DNA of 44,576 bases from an uncultured Eggerthella sp. (GCA_900542065.1 UQLU01000013.1:1-44576), one strand, 5' to 3'. Positions 17,102 through 25,575 are shown, numbered from the stretch's first letter. Program-made: numbers and translations. The notes: generated by a model from the letters alone, not told the origin.

Positions 17102-18535
17102 TTATGCCGAGGTTTGTTGGATTGGCTTTTCTGGGGTTGGCGTTAGTGGCGCCTCGGGGAAGGTCTGTTGCGCTAGGCGGGCAATCAACTCAGCAGATTT
17201 TTTGGTACCAATAGCGTTTGAATCAAGAGAAATGTGATACGAATTGATGTCAGTCCATTCGGACCCTACGTATTGCTTGCAATGATCTCTACGTTCTTTA
17301 TCGACCCGTTTAATCATGGCAGCGGCTTTCATATGATCGATATTTTCTCGTTTCATAACCCTGCCAATACGAGGAACAAGAGGCGCATGGATAAAAACAT
17401 TAAATACGTTGGGGCGCTTGCCTAAAACCGCACCAGCACAGCGTCCCACGATGACGCAGCTGCCTTCATTTGCGATGCGCGTAATAGCTCGTGCTTGTGC
17501 AAGCCATAGTTCATCGGTTTGGGTGGGTTCTATGCCGAAGCTCGCGTAGCTTTGCATATATAGGTTGTACATAATTCCGCGACGAACTTCCTGTTCGTGG
17601 TCTTTTACGTATTCAGGGGTAAGTCCTGATTCTTGAGCGGTAAGTTCAATCAGTGACCGATCGAAAACAGGAATATTGAGCATCTTTCCGACAGTTTGAC
17701 CAATTTCTCTACCTCCTGAGCCAAACTGGCGAGAAATAGTAATAATCAAAGGAGTTTCTGCGGGGTTCTCTGATGAGTGAGAAACAGATTCTTTAGTTTC
17801 GCTACGTGCTTCTTCAGGAGAGGCCATGGTGGTGGCGGTAAAGGTAATGTGGCCTTTGATAGGGCAGAACTTTTCGAAACGAGGGAAAAGTTTATTGAAT
17901 AAACCAACAATGGCACCTACTGCAAGGGCAGAAATGATGGTTCCTTCGCGAACGCCGTACAGACCACCCATAGCTACCAGCGAAACCGTGGTGGCGATAA
18001 TAACGTTGCTTGCGTCGAATCCAATTTTGCATTTCGGGAAAGGCCATTTAGACACCTTAGCAACGCTTAAAACAATTCCTTCGCCAGGAAGGGTAAGAAA
18101 ACTTGCCTTTACTTGCAAAAATACGCCAAAGGCAGTCATAAAACAGCCAACAATACTTAAGGACAGTTGAATGAGATAGTTCGTCATGGGTATCTGAGCG
18201 AAGATAGGGACAAACAAGTCGATCAAAGCTGAAAATACAAAGACATAGGGAATTTGTAAAAATTGCACGGGGCTAAAATCACGTCGTAAAAGAACAATTT
18301 GAATGAGAACAAAGAGCACATTCATTACAAAGGTCCAGCCACCAATGGTTAGCGGAGTAAAGAATGAAAGGGTAGTGGGAACACACGAGATAGGGGAGGT
18401 GCCGAGTCCTGTTGCGCGTGTAAGACCAACAGAAGCAGCTACAAACGCTAAGCCAAATACCATCACTACGATACGAATAGCAATGTTGGGGATTGTTCTG
18501 TCGAAAAACGCATGCCACCTATCGGTTATGTTCAC
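17102..18535 (-). CDS. Fusion of YczE-type membrane protein and cytidylate-kinase-like domain
   Basis: This 477-residue protein has two unlike halves. Residues 1 to about 215 form five or six membrane spans with the YczE/YyaS/YitT style (GLGTSPISCVPTTLS, then GIVLSVAKVSKWPF). After a polar linker rich in Ser and Glu, residues from about 265 match the cytidylate-kinase-like family: P-loop-like ISRQFGSGGREIG at 267-279, FDRSLIELTAQESG, VIVGRCAGAVL and HAPLVPRIGRV. The GTG start at 18533-18535 has AAAGGAA 6 bases upstream; longer in-frame starts up to 18637 do not look coding. The substrate is unknown. The membrane half could be a transporter for the compound that the kinase half phosphorylates. 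Confidence 0.87.
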   Translation of the reverse strand: MNITDRWHAFFDRTIPNIAIRIVVMVFGLAFVAASVGLTRATGLGTSPISCVPTTLSFFTPLTIGGWTFVMNVLFVLIQIVLLRRDFSPVQFLQIPYVFVFSALIDLFVPIFAQIPMTNYLIQLSLSIVGCFMTAFGVFLQVKASFLTLPGEGIVLSVAKVSKWPFPKCKIGFDASNVIIATTVSLVAMGGLYGVREGTIISALAVGAIVGLFNKLFPRFEKFCPIKGHITFTATTMASPEEARSETKESVSHSSENPAETPLIITISRQFGSGGREIGQTVGKMLNIPVFDRSLIELTAQESGLTPEYVKDHEQEVRRGIMYNLYMQSYASFGIEPTQTDELWLAQARAITRIANEGSCVIVGRCAGAVLGKRPNVFNVFIHAPLVPRIGRVMKRENIDHMKAAAMIKRVDKERRDHCKQYVGSEWTDINSYHISLDSNAIGTKKSAELIARLAQQTFPEAPLTPTPEKPIQQTSA

Positions 18536-18747
18536 AGGATTCCTTTCTCTTTTAGGGGGAAATAGCACAGACGCGCTAAACCACCTAGGTGGTAAGCGTT
18601 GTGCGCTATATAAAAGGGATAATCCTATTATACGCAAGCATTTGTTTGGATTATGAAGGCAGATTGAACAACCTGCTTATGGGAGGCATGGCACTGATCA
18701 AGTATGCAGGATACCTATAGATTCGTCTTTTCTGCAGATACGATGAG

Positions 18748-18753
18748 TATAAT
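18748..18753 (+). promoter_or_regulatory. Candidate -10 element for yqeY
   Basis: A perfect TATAAT lies 28 bases before the yqeY ATG. No clear -35 hexamer is visible at the usual spacing, so only the -10 is proposed. GGAGG (18769-18773) is the ribosome binding site. Confidence 0.4.
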
Positions 18754-18780
18754 TAAGCAGATAATCGAGGAGGATTACGT

Positions 18781-19224
18781 ATGAATTATCAAGAATTACA
18801 GGATGAAATTAAATCTGCCATGAAAGCAAAGGATAAGAATCGTCTTTCTATTCTTCGTCAGGTTCATGGCGAAATCAAAAATATTGAAGTAAACGAACGT
18901 CGCGAAATTACTGACGCTGATGTAGATGCAATGCTAAAACGCACTATTAAGCAAACAAAAGAAACCCTAGAAGGATCCATTAAGGCAGGAAACGATCAGG
19001 AGCGTACCGATCGTTTGACGGAACAGGTAGAAATCTTGGAAGGCTATCTGCCCAAGCAGGTTTCTGGTGATGAACTGATTGCTCTTATTGAATCAGTGCT
19101 GAGTGAAACTGGTGCCACCACCAAAAAGGAAATGGGTAAGGTTATGGGTGCGCTCACTCAGAAAACTGGTGGAAATTTCGATAAGGCTGCTGCTGCAAAG
19201 GAACTTCAGTCTCGTTTAGCTTAA
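18781..19224 (+). CDS. yqeY: GatB/YqeY domain protein
   Basis: This 147-residue protein is a complete stand-alone YqeY: a helical N-terminal half with DEIKSAMKAKDKNRLSILR, and a C-terminal domain ending in GKVMGALTQKTGGNFDKAAAAKELQ, related to the tail of GatB. The stand-alone family is thought to bind tRNA or nucleic acid, but its role is not settled. The GGAGG ribosome binding site is 7 bases before the ATG. It is monocistronic here. A large inverted repeat follows the stop codon and separates it from a convergent gene. Confidence 0.94.
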   Translation: MNYQELQDEIKSAMKAKDKNRLSILRQVHGEIKNIEVNERREITDADVDAMLKRTIKQTKETLEGSIKAGNDQERTDRLTEQVEILEGYLPKQVSGDELIALIESVLSETGATTKKEMGKVMGALTQKTGGNFDKAAAAKELQSRLA

Positions 19225-19240
19225 TCAAACTTACGAATTT

Positions 19241-19431
19241 AAAGCTCTGTTATTGGGTTTTGGATCGTAAAAGATCGCGTTTTCTTTAAAGATGGCAAAA
19301 GCGCAAGCCCTTGGTATTCGAGGCATACGTTAGGGATGGCTAAACCATGCGTCGAATTGTTTCGCTTGCGCCTTTATCTTTAAAGAAAACGATTAACGAT
19401 CTGCTCGATTCAAAACCTAAAACAGAGCTTT
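19241..19431. repeat. Large imperfect inverted repeat between yqeY and the DUF1461 gene
   Basis: The arms at 19241-19308 and 19364-19431 are reverse complements over 68 bases with few mismatches; perfect blocks include AAAGCTCTGT/ACAGAGCTTT and TTTTCTTTAAAGAT/ATCTTTAAAGAAAA. The 55-base loop continues the pairing (ATTCGA..CAT / ATG..TCGAAT), so the whole element could fold into one hairpin of about 190 bases. It lies between the 3' ends of two convergent genes. Confidence 0.9.
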
Positions 19432-19455
19432 ATTATTTGGTGAGTGCGTATTGAT

Positions 19456-20235
19456 TTAATGCGCGAACAGTTTGCCGACAAGACCTACGATAAGGGCAAG
19501 TAGTACACTTGAGATAATCCAGAGACCTGCCATAGCTGCCCAGAAAGCTTCAGGGAATAAGGTAATCAATAGAGAATCAACGTCAAAGGTCCAGTTGCCC
19601 TGTACGAACAAAAGGGTATGCATCCAGGTGAAAAGACCATTGAAGTCTACCCAGGCCCATATACCTAAGACAGCGAGCAACCCTAACACCAAAGCAGAAG
19701 CCGCAATGAGCGTTCCGCCAACACGTTTTCTTCCTGCAAGAATTCCGAGCGCAATAAGACCTGTAAGAGCAAATGCTCCTACTACTCCAACTGAAATTCG
19801 TCCCGTAGTGAATATGGGTGTGCAATCTTGTAAATGCGAAAGCGCATTGCGAGGCAGGGAATATTCTTCTTCTAGTTCGGCAAGATTTGTTGATTCAAGC
19901 ATCGTGGTATCAAAGGTGCTATCCAAAACAGATCCCGCTTCAAAAAGAGCAGCAATTTGAGGTTCGGCTTCCTTCATTACTGAATCTATAGTGTTGTAGA
20001 GATCTTCCGACGAGGTTCCGTCTATAGAAAACGAGCGTACTGCTTCCGCAATTTCAGCCATATCTTTTTCGGGATAGGTTGCATGTTCCCATCCAGAAAA
20101 CGTTCCTCCAATAAAAGAGGTGGCTTGAGGCAGCGTGCACACCATGAACCCTACGCCAAAGAGGCTGTAGGCAAGGGCAATGCTTGTTGCGGTGCTTAGC
20201 ACAATAAGAAGAAGCCGTCTGGTTAATCCAATCAT
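19456..20235 (-). CDS. DUF1461 (TIGR01906-type) integral membrane protein
   Basis: This 259-residue protein has an N-terminal membrane span, an external loop of about 115 residues, then three spans. The family hallmarks lie near the end: DFNGLFTWMHTLLFVQGNWTF, then SLLITLFPEAFW, along with LPRNALSHLQD before span 2. The function of the family is unknown. The ATG follows the TAG of the upstream ATP-grasp gene directly, with GAGGT upstream, so the two are translationally linked. Confidence 0.88.
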   Translation of the reverse strand: MIGLTRRLLLIVLSTATSIALAYSLFGVGFMVCTLPQATSFIGGTFSGWEHATYPEKDMAEIAEAVRSFSIDGTSSEDLYNTIDSVMKEAEPQIAALFEAGSVLDSTFDTTMLESTNLAELEEEYSLPRNALSHLQDCTPIFTTGRISVGVVGAFALTGLIALGILAGRKRVGGTLIAASALVLGLLAVLGIWAWVDFNGLFTWMHTLLFVQGNWTFDVDSLLITLFPEAFWAAMAGLWIISSVLLALIVGLVGKLFAH

Positions 20236-21606
20236 CTAACAACCTCGTACATGAAGAGTAGCTGCGGTCATACCTTCGTTTTCTTTACTGATAGTAGGGT
20301 GTGGCCCTAAGCGAGAAAAGATGCCTTGGAATTCGCCATTGTATAAATAAAGTCCACTAAGGTTGTTGTACCACGTACCCTGGGTATCAATCTCGTTATC
20401 GGCGAGGTTTTCAATAGTGCTATCAGGTGCAAGGGTATGAGTTTTGAATGGGGTAATGTAGGTTTGCGCGATAAAAGGTGCCCCTGAAGCCTCGTTTGCG
20501 TATGTGTCAATGAGCTTATTCCATTCTTGCTCATCTAACGCGAGTCCTGCATACACATCGCGTGCACCGTAGTTGTCGGTTGGTTTGATGATCCATTCAT
20601 CTTTATGGGTACGTACCTCGTTGATATCTACGTCGTTATCGTTAAGAAATACGGTACGAGGGACATGACGCTTGATAAAGGCGTTTTCTTCTTCGGTTAA
20701 GATTGCCTGCGTTTTGGGGTGATACAGTGCTTCAAATATCTGTTTGTCATGCACAATATGTCCTGCGAAACTTCCAATTAAAGCAACCGCTTCATGGCGA
20801 AGCGCTTCAATTAAATCTTGCGATTCATCCCAATAGTCCATGACGTCATTGGTTACGCAGCGGCGCCAAATAGCGTTGATAGGCAACCCTTCTTTATCGC
20901 GAAGAACGGTGCCATCAAAGTGAAGATCGCGCACATCGCATACAACGCAGTCATATCCGTGCTGTTTAAAGTATTCTGCGAACACCTTGAATTCGTCTAC
21001 GACACCGCATTCAAGATAATCGCAGATTGCAAATCGAGCGTCAGGAGTGGCGTGCTTTGAACGTTGGAATATATCGATAAATTTCTCTACCCAGGATTCG
21101 AACAGTTCGCAGGTTTCAATTGAATGAGTTTGAGTAAACTGTTTGAAGGTTTGGGTGGTGCTAATACTGTTGGTGATTTCTCGGTTTTCATTCATGCCGG
21201 CAGAACCATCGCCGTTAAACTCGCAAAAGCCACAAGACATATTGTCTTCGTTAAGAAAGACATCGATGCGGGCAAAAGGCAGAAGGTCATTATATCCGCG
21301 TGGTAAAAGAATGAGCTCTTCTAAACGTTTGTCGTAAGAAAAGATATCACGATACGTTGGATCTTTAAGGTAATGGTCGATCACCTTGCAAAGGATGCGA
21401 TGGGTGGTTTCAGCTATGATTTTAAGAGTACTCCAGCTTTCGTCGTTAAATAAACGGGGGATAAATGAGCACGCTACTACTTTGTGATGAACAATAGCGG
21501 TAGAGCCTTGCATATACGCATAAGCAGCCCTTCTTCCTTCGATGTCGCCATTCAGGGCAAGAGAGGTGTCGAAATATTCTTCAGTTAGCTCAGCATTGCT
21601 CTTCAT
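20236..21606 (-). CDS. ATP-grasp protein, glutathionylspermidine-synthase-like
   Basis: This 456-residue protein resembles the circularly permuted ATP-grasp enzymes of the glutathionylspermidine synthase group, which form amide bonds with ATP. Visible signatures are CGFCEFNGDGSAGMNEN near residue 130, WRRCVTND in the middle, and the nucleotide-binding WIIKPTDNYGARDVYAG near residue 350. The C-terminus ends in SRLGPHPTISKENEG. The ATG at 21604-21606 has GAAGGG upstream; a longer in-frame start at 21660 would run into a hairpin. Substrates are unknown. It precedes the DUF1461 gene with no gap, and the interrupted tetR lies further upstream on the same strand. Confidence 0.82.
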   Translation of the reverse strand: MKSNAELTEEYFDTSLALNGDIEGRRAAYAYMQGSTAIVHHKVVACSFIPRLFNDESWSTLKIIAETTHRILCKVIDHYLKDPTYRDIFSYDKRLEELILLPRGYNDLLPFARIDVFLNEDNMSCGFCEFNGDGSAGMNENREITNSISTTQTFKQFTQTHSIETCELFESWVEKFIDIFQRSKHATPDARFAICDYLECGVVDEFKVFAEYFKQHGYDCVVCDVRDLHFDGTVLRDKEGLPINAIWRRCVTNDVMDYWDESQDLIEALRHEAVALIGSFAGHIVHDKQIFEALYHPKTQAILTEEENAFIKRHVPRTVFLNDNDVDINEVRTHKDEWIIKPTDNYGARDVYAGLALDEQEWNKLIDTYANEASGAPFIAQTYITPFKTHTLAPDSTIENLADNEIDTQGTWYNNLSGLYLYNGEFQGIFSRLGPHPTISKENEGMTAATLHVRGC

Positions 21607-21648
21607 GAGTACCCTTCCCGTATTGTGAGAATCTTTTGCGCAAAGTGT

Positions 21649-21683
21649 AACACGCCCCACAAGGAGTTTTGTGGAGCGTGTTT
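21649..21683. terminator. Hairpin between tetR and the ATP-grasp gene
   Basis: ACACGC-CCCACAA pairs with TTGTGG-A-GCGTGT around a short loop. The position fits a terminator after tetR on the minus strand, but the T-run is weak on both sides, so it may instead act on RNA stability. Confidence 0.5.
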
Positions 21684-21735
21684 GAGGATTGATAAGAGCG
21701 TATTCGATGGGTAACGAAAAATTGTTTTACAGGGC

Positions 21736-22353
21736 TTATTTTCGATCAAGCGGTAAAACGTTTTGCTCCATTAATCCCGTGAGACCTTCGGCGATATTGA
21801 TGCTTACGAGTTCTATCACTTCATCAAGAGTAAGTTCAGTGTTTCCTGAAAGCCAGTAAGCGTAGGCATGGAAAATTCCACCGAGATAAAACTCCAGGAT
21901 TAAATTGATGTATCGCTTTGCTTCAATTGAAAGATCGGCATTGGTGGTATAAATTCGTTCGCGGGCAATAGCGGTTCCATACTACATGAATTTGTGCATC
22001 GGAATGTGCTTGAGAAGGTTTGCGCGCTGATTTTTTGATAGTGGTAATGAAGATTCAAGAGCATAGAGATATTTCTTTGCAAAATGAGAAGGATCATGCA
22101 AAAGATCGTAGAGCGCTACTCCTTCAAGTCCTTGCGCTGTTTGTTGGCGAATTACATCTTCGAATAAGGTATCGATGGATGAATAGTGTGTATAGAACGT
22201 TTTTCTATCAATGTCAGCGCGCTTGGCGAGTGCAGTAATGGTTATCTTTTCATATTCATATTCGGTTAGCAGTTCTATGAAGGCGGTATGAATTGCCCTG
22301 CGGGTACGAAGGATGCGCCTGTCAATGTGTTTTGTCGAGTTGTTTACATCCAT
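21736..22353 (-). pseudogene. TetR-family regulator interrupted by an in-frame amber codon
   Basis: From ATG at 22351-22353 the frame reads a clear TetR DNA-binding domain (RRAIHTAFIELLTEYEYEKI, then ALAKRADIDRKTFYTHY) up to codon 123. TAG follows at 21982-21984. The same frame then stays open for 81 more sense codons (IARERIYTTNADL, IEAKRYINLILEFYLGGIF, ending VLPLDRK) to a TAA at 21736-21738. Read through, it would be 205 codons, a normal TetR length. There is no frameshift, so one base change explains the break. The short form keeps DNA binding but loses the C-terminal ligand/dimer part. It is divergent from a radical SAM gene across a long palindrome. Confidence 0.85.
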
Positions 22354-22417
22354 GTTACTTTTACCCCATTATCCTTTCAGACGTATCATAATCCACAAAC
22401 GAATAGCCTTTTGACCT

Positions 22418-22449
22418 GTGATTATAGTTTTGCAAGTAACTATAATCAA
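22418..22449. promoter_or_regulatory. TetR operator overlapping two divergent promoters
   Basis: TGATTATAGTT (22419-22429) and AACTATAATCA (22438-22448) form a perfect 11-bp inverted repeat with an 8-base spacer. It contains, on the minus strand, TTGATT (22444-22449), 17 bases and TATAAT (22421-22426), facing tetR. On the plus strand it contains GTGATT (22418-22423), 17 bases and TATAAT (22441-22446), facing the radical SAM gene. A repressor bound here would block both promoters. Confidence 0.75.
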
Positions 22450-22498
22450 CAGTTGTTGAATAACTTTTCAGCAACGATACTCGTTTGAGGGGGAGGCT

Positions 22499-23938
22499 AT
22501 GAAAGCAACCGAACAAATTAAGCGTACCGCTTTGGAAAAAACCTTCGACTATTTCCTTGCAGATCCTGAGCATAATATCGTAAAGATAATGGATCTGTTG
22601 GATAAAGTTGCACCCAACAATCTTTTTGGCAACCAACGGAAAGCTTTTCGTAACGCAATCGACAACCAAGATAATTGGTATCAACTCATTATGCGTGTGC
22701 TTAATGACACGAATCCTCTTGTGCGTGATACGTTGGTAAAAACGTTTCTTATCGATGGCAATTTGATGGCTTGGCCTAAGCAGGAAGAAAACCGCGATAA
22801 GTATGAATGCAATATCCCTTGGGCTATTCTTCTTGATCCTACGAGTGCTTGCAACTTGCATTGCCAGGGATGCTGGGCAGCAGAATATGGCAGCAACCAA
22901 AACCTTTCGTTAGAAGAAATAAATTCCATCATTGAACAGGGAAAAGAATTAGGAACCCATGTTTATATTTATACGGGCGGTGAACCGCTCGTACGCAAAC
23001 GTGACCTTATAACAATTTGCGAAATGCACCCTGATTGTGCCTTTTTAGCGTTTACTAACGGTACTTTAGTGGATGAAGAATTTTGTCAGGAAATGATTCG
23101 AGTAAAAAACTTCGTTCCTGCAATTAGTGTTGAGGGATTTGAGCAAGCAACTGACGCTCGACGAGGCGATGGCACGTACCAGAAAGTCATCAAAGCAATG
23201 AGTGTGTTGCGTAAAAATGGTCTACCTTTTGGTGTGTCTTGTTGCTTTACTTCTGAAAACGCCGATTCCATCGCTTCAACTGAGTTTTTTGACTGGCTGA
23301 TAGAAAAGGGCGCTCTGTTTGCGTGGATATTTACCTATATGCCTGTGGGGGTTAATTCACCAGCATCACTCATCCCTAATCCCGATCAGCGTGAGTATCT
23401 GTATCATTTTGTTCGCAAAATGCGTTCTGAAAAGCCACTCTTTACGCTCGATTTTCAAAATGATGGTGAATTTGTCGGAGGCTGCATAGCAGGGGGACGT
23501 CGTTACTTGCATATCAATTCAGCAGGAGATGTGGATCCCTGTGTATTTGTTCATTATTCAAATGCGAATATCCGAGAAGTATCGTTACTTGATGCGCTTC
23601 GCTCACCAATTTTTATGGAATATTATTCCGAACAACCCTTTAGTGACAATCTTTTGAAGCCGTGTCCTCTGTTGGAAAATAGTGGTAAGTTGACCGAGAT
23701 GGTTGAACGCTCTTGTGCTCATTCTTCCGATTTAGAAGCTCAAGAAACGGCTGAGGAGTTGTGTAGCAAAACCAAACAAGCTGCTCTAGATTGGGCTCCT
23801 TATGCAAAACGTCTCTGGAACAATCCGAGCGATCCTATGTTTGAGAAGCGCCATATGAGTGATGACCAGGGTATGGCAGAGACTGACATGCATAAATTTG
23901 AACGCTTAGGAAGAGTGAGAACCCACGGTGAAGAATAA
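22499..23938 (+). CDS. Radical SAM protein, likely with a second Fe-S site
   Basis: This 479-residue protein has the radical SAM cluster motif C-x3-C-x2-C at Cys118, Cys122 and Cys125, then the glycine-rich YTGGEP. An N-terminal region of about 100 residues of unknown role precedes the barrel. The C-terminal part has extra cysteines (GGCIAGGRRYLHINSAGDVDPC, then KPCPLLEN and RSCAHSS), as in SPASM or twitch-type auxiliary cluster domains. The substrate is unknown, and no small peptide gene is visible next to it. GAGGGGGAGG precedes the ATG. It is divergent from the interrupted tetR and probably under its control. Confidence 0.88.
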   Translation: MKATEQIKRTALEKTFDYFLADPEHNIVKIMDLLDKVAPNNLFGNQRKAFRNAIDNQDNWYQLIMRVLNDTNPLVRDTLVKTFLIDGNLMAWPKQEENRDKYECNIPWAILLDPTSACNLHCQGCWAAEYGSNQNLSLEEINSIIEQGKELGTHVYIYTGGEPLVRKRDLITICEMHPDCAFLAFTNGTLVDEEFCQEMIRVKNFVPAISVEGFEQATDARRGDGTYQKVIKAMSVLRKNGLPFGVSCCFTSENADSIASTEFFDWLIEKGALFAWIFTYMPVGVNSPASLIPNPDQREYLYHFVRKMRSEKPLFTLDFQNDGEFVGGCIAGGRRYLHINSAGDVDPCVFVHYSNANIREVSLLDALRSPIFMEYYSEQPFSDNLLKPCPLLENSGKLTEMVERSCAHSSDLEAQETAEELCSKTKQAALDWAPYAKRLWNNPSDPMFEKRHMSDDQGMAETDMHKFERLGRVRTHGEE

Positions 23939-24157
23939 ACATTCTTTCTGATGTTTTGATATATGGTGAAATTTCCGTAACGGAGAATATCTATAGTTAT
24001 GCGCTTTCACCCTTAAGGGTACTTATTTTGGTGAGGGTTGGATGGTAGTATGACGGATGAAACTATATTCAAGTGGTGCAGTAATACCATGGAGGCAGTT
24101 GAGCAACATCCTGAAGAGGTTTCAGAAAGAGCACTGCTTGTTTTGAAAGGACTATTT
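23939..24157. promoter_or_regulatory. Leader region of metK
   Basis: These 219 bases hold two palindromes: TCCGTAACGGA at 23974-23984 and ACCCTTAAGGGT at 24009-24020. I could not recognise a SAM riboswitch by eye. The metK frame stays open upstream to a TTG at 24038 (with an ATG at 24050), but without a good ribosome binding site, so I treat this part as leader. Confidence 0.4.
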
Positions 24158-25423
24158 ATGCAAGAACAATCACGTTCGTATCTGTTTACGAGCGAATCGG
24201 TAACCGAGGGCCATCCTGATAAGGTGTGCGATCAAATATCCGATGCCATTCTTGATGCTCTGCTAGAAAAAGAAATTCAACTTGCCGAAGAAGGCTACAT
24301 TGCTCCTGACGGAAGCCCTGCGAATCCTGAATTGTTTCGATGTGCATGCGAAACACTTGCAACAACGGGCATGATTTTTGTAACGGGCGAAATTCGCACT
24401 CAGGCATATGTGGACACTATTGAGATTGTGCGCGGTGTCTTGAAGGATATTGGTTACGATCGCGCAAAGTACGGATTCGACTGCGCAACCTGTGGTGTGC
24501 TAAACGCCATTCACGATCAGTCTCCCGATATTGCGCAAGGTGTTGATGATTCGTTTGAGTCACAGCGTGGTGAAGCTCTTGATCCTTACGATCAAATTGG
24601 TGCTGGTGACCAGGGCATGGTATTTGGTTATGCCTGCGATGATACGAAAACACTTATGCCAATGCCAATTTACTTGGCTCATCGTTTGTCGGAGCGCTTG
24701 GCTCAGGTTCGCAAGGATGAAACAATGCCTTATTTGCGTCCTGACGGTAAAACACAGGTAAGCGTTCGCTATGTAGATGGGGTGCCTACACAGGTAGAAA
24801 AGGTTGTAGTTTCTACTCAGCATTCTGAAGAGGTTGATCCTGATTTTTTGCGAGGGGAATTAATTCGCAATGTGATTGATCCTGTGTTTGCAGAAGAGAA
24901 CGTAACTGTTGCTGACGATGTGGAGATATTCGTAAATCCTACAGGACGTTTTGTTATTGGTGGTCCAATGGGTGATGCTGGTCTAACGGGTAGAAAAATT
25001 ATTGTCGATACGTATGGCGGTATGGGACGCCATGGTGGTGGTGCTTTTTCTGGCAAAGATTGCACCAAGGTAGATCGTTCTGCTGCGTATGCTGCTCGCT
25101 GGGTAGCAAAAAATATTGTGGCGGCAGGTTTGGCAAAACGTTGTGAAGTGCAGATTGCCTATGCGATTGGCATGGCGCGTCCTGTTTCACTTATGGTAGA
25201 AACCTTCGGAACAGGCACGTATTCAGAGGACATTATTGCTCAGGCGGTTGATGAGGTATTCGACTTGCGCCCTGGCGCTATTATCGATGCTCTTGACTTA
25301 CGTCGCCCTATTTATCGCAAGACTGCAGCGTATGGCCATTTTGGTAGGGAGCTTCCCGAGTTTACCTGGGAAAAACGCGATAAAGTTGAAGCTCTCCAAG
25401 CAGCGGTTGCCCGTCTTTCATAA
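24158..25423 (+). CDS. metK: S-adenosylmethionine synthetase
   Basis: This 421-residue enzyme makes S-adenosylmethionine from methionine and ATP. Family motifs run in order: FTSESVTEGHPDKVCDQISD at the start, GAGDQGMVFGYACD in the middle, FVIGGPMGDAGLTGRKIIVD, and the P-loop-like GGGAFSGKDCTKVDRSAAY. ATG 24158 has AAAGGAC 5-6 bases upstream and matches the usual start just before the SESV segment; the 40 extra codons possible upstream are not family-like. It could supply SAM to the radical SAM neighbour, although that is a general need of the cell. A stem-loop begins at the stop codon. Confidence 0.96.
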   Translation: MQEQSRSYLFTSESVTEGHPDKVCDQISDAILDALLEKEIQLAEEGYIAPDGSPANPELFRCACETLATTGMIFVTGEIRTQAYVDTIEIVRGVLKDIGYDRAKYGFDCATCGVLNAIHDQSPDIAQGVDDSFESQRGEALDPYDQIGAGDQGMVFGYACDDTKTLMPMPIYLAHRLSERLAQVRKDETMPYLRPDGKTQVSVRYVDGVPTQVEKVVVSTQHSEEVDPDFLRGELIRNVIDPVFAEENVTVADDVEIFVNPTGRFVIGGPMGDAGLTGRKIIVDTYGGMGRHGGGAFSGKDCTKVDRSAAYAARWVAKNIVAAGLAKRCEVQIAYAIGMARPVSLMVETFGTGTYSEDIIAQAVDEVFDLRPGAIIDALDLRRPIYRKTAAYGHFGRELPEFTWEKRDKVEALQAAVARLS

Positions 25424-25442
25424 ATTGCCCGTTTTTCATAAA
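25407..25442. repeat. Tandem 18-bp duplication across the metK stop codon
   Basis: TTGCCCGTCTTTCATAAA (25407-25424) is repeated at 25425-25442 with one mismatch. The first copy encodes the last MetK residues and the stop; the second forms one side of the terminator stem. Confidence 0.8.
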
Positions 25443-25452
25443 ATGGGTAATT
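25423..25452 (+). terminator. Stem-loop after metK
   Basis: AATTGCCCGTTTT (25423-25435) pairs with AAAATGGGTAATT (25440-25452) around TCAT, a 13-bp stem with two G-T pairs. No long T-run follows, so it may be a weak terminator or a 3' stability element. Confidence 0.55.
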
Positions 25453-25575
25453 GCTCTGATGAGCTCTGTTTGTAGCGTTGAGAACACGAGCGTGATTTGT
25501 CTGCGTTATTCAGGGTGCTACTGAATATGTTCGGTAGTAAAGAGAAATACCAAAGGAGTAGGTGATTATATACAC

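Noticed and set aside
21982..21984. The amber codon in tetR as a pyrrolysine site
   Set aside because: TetR proteins are not known to use pyrrolysine, and nothing in the window suggests the pathway.
24038..24157. A 40-residue N-terminal extension of MetK or a small upstream gene
   Set aside because: No ribosome binding site, not family-like, and an open stretch this short is expected by chance.
23939..24157. A SAM riboswitch before metK
   Set aside because: The short palindromes do not add up to a recognisable SAM-I, SAM-II or SAM-IV layout by eye; a covariance-model search would decide.
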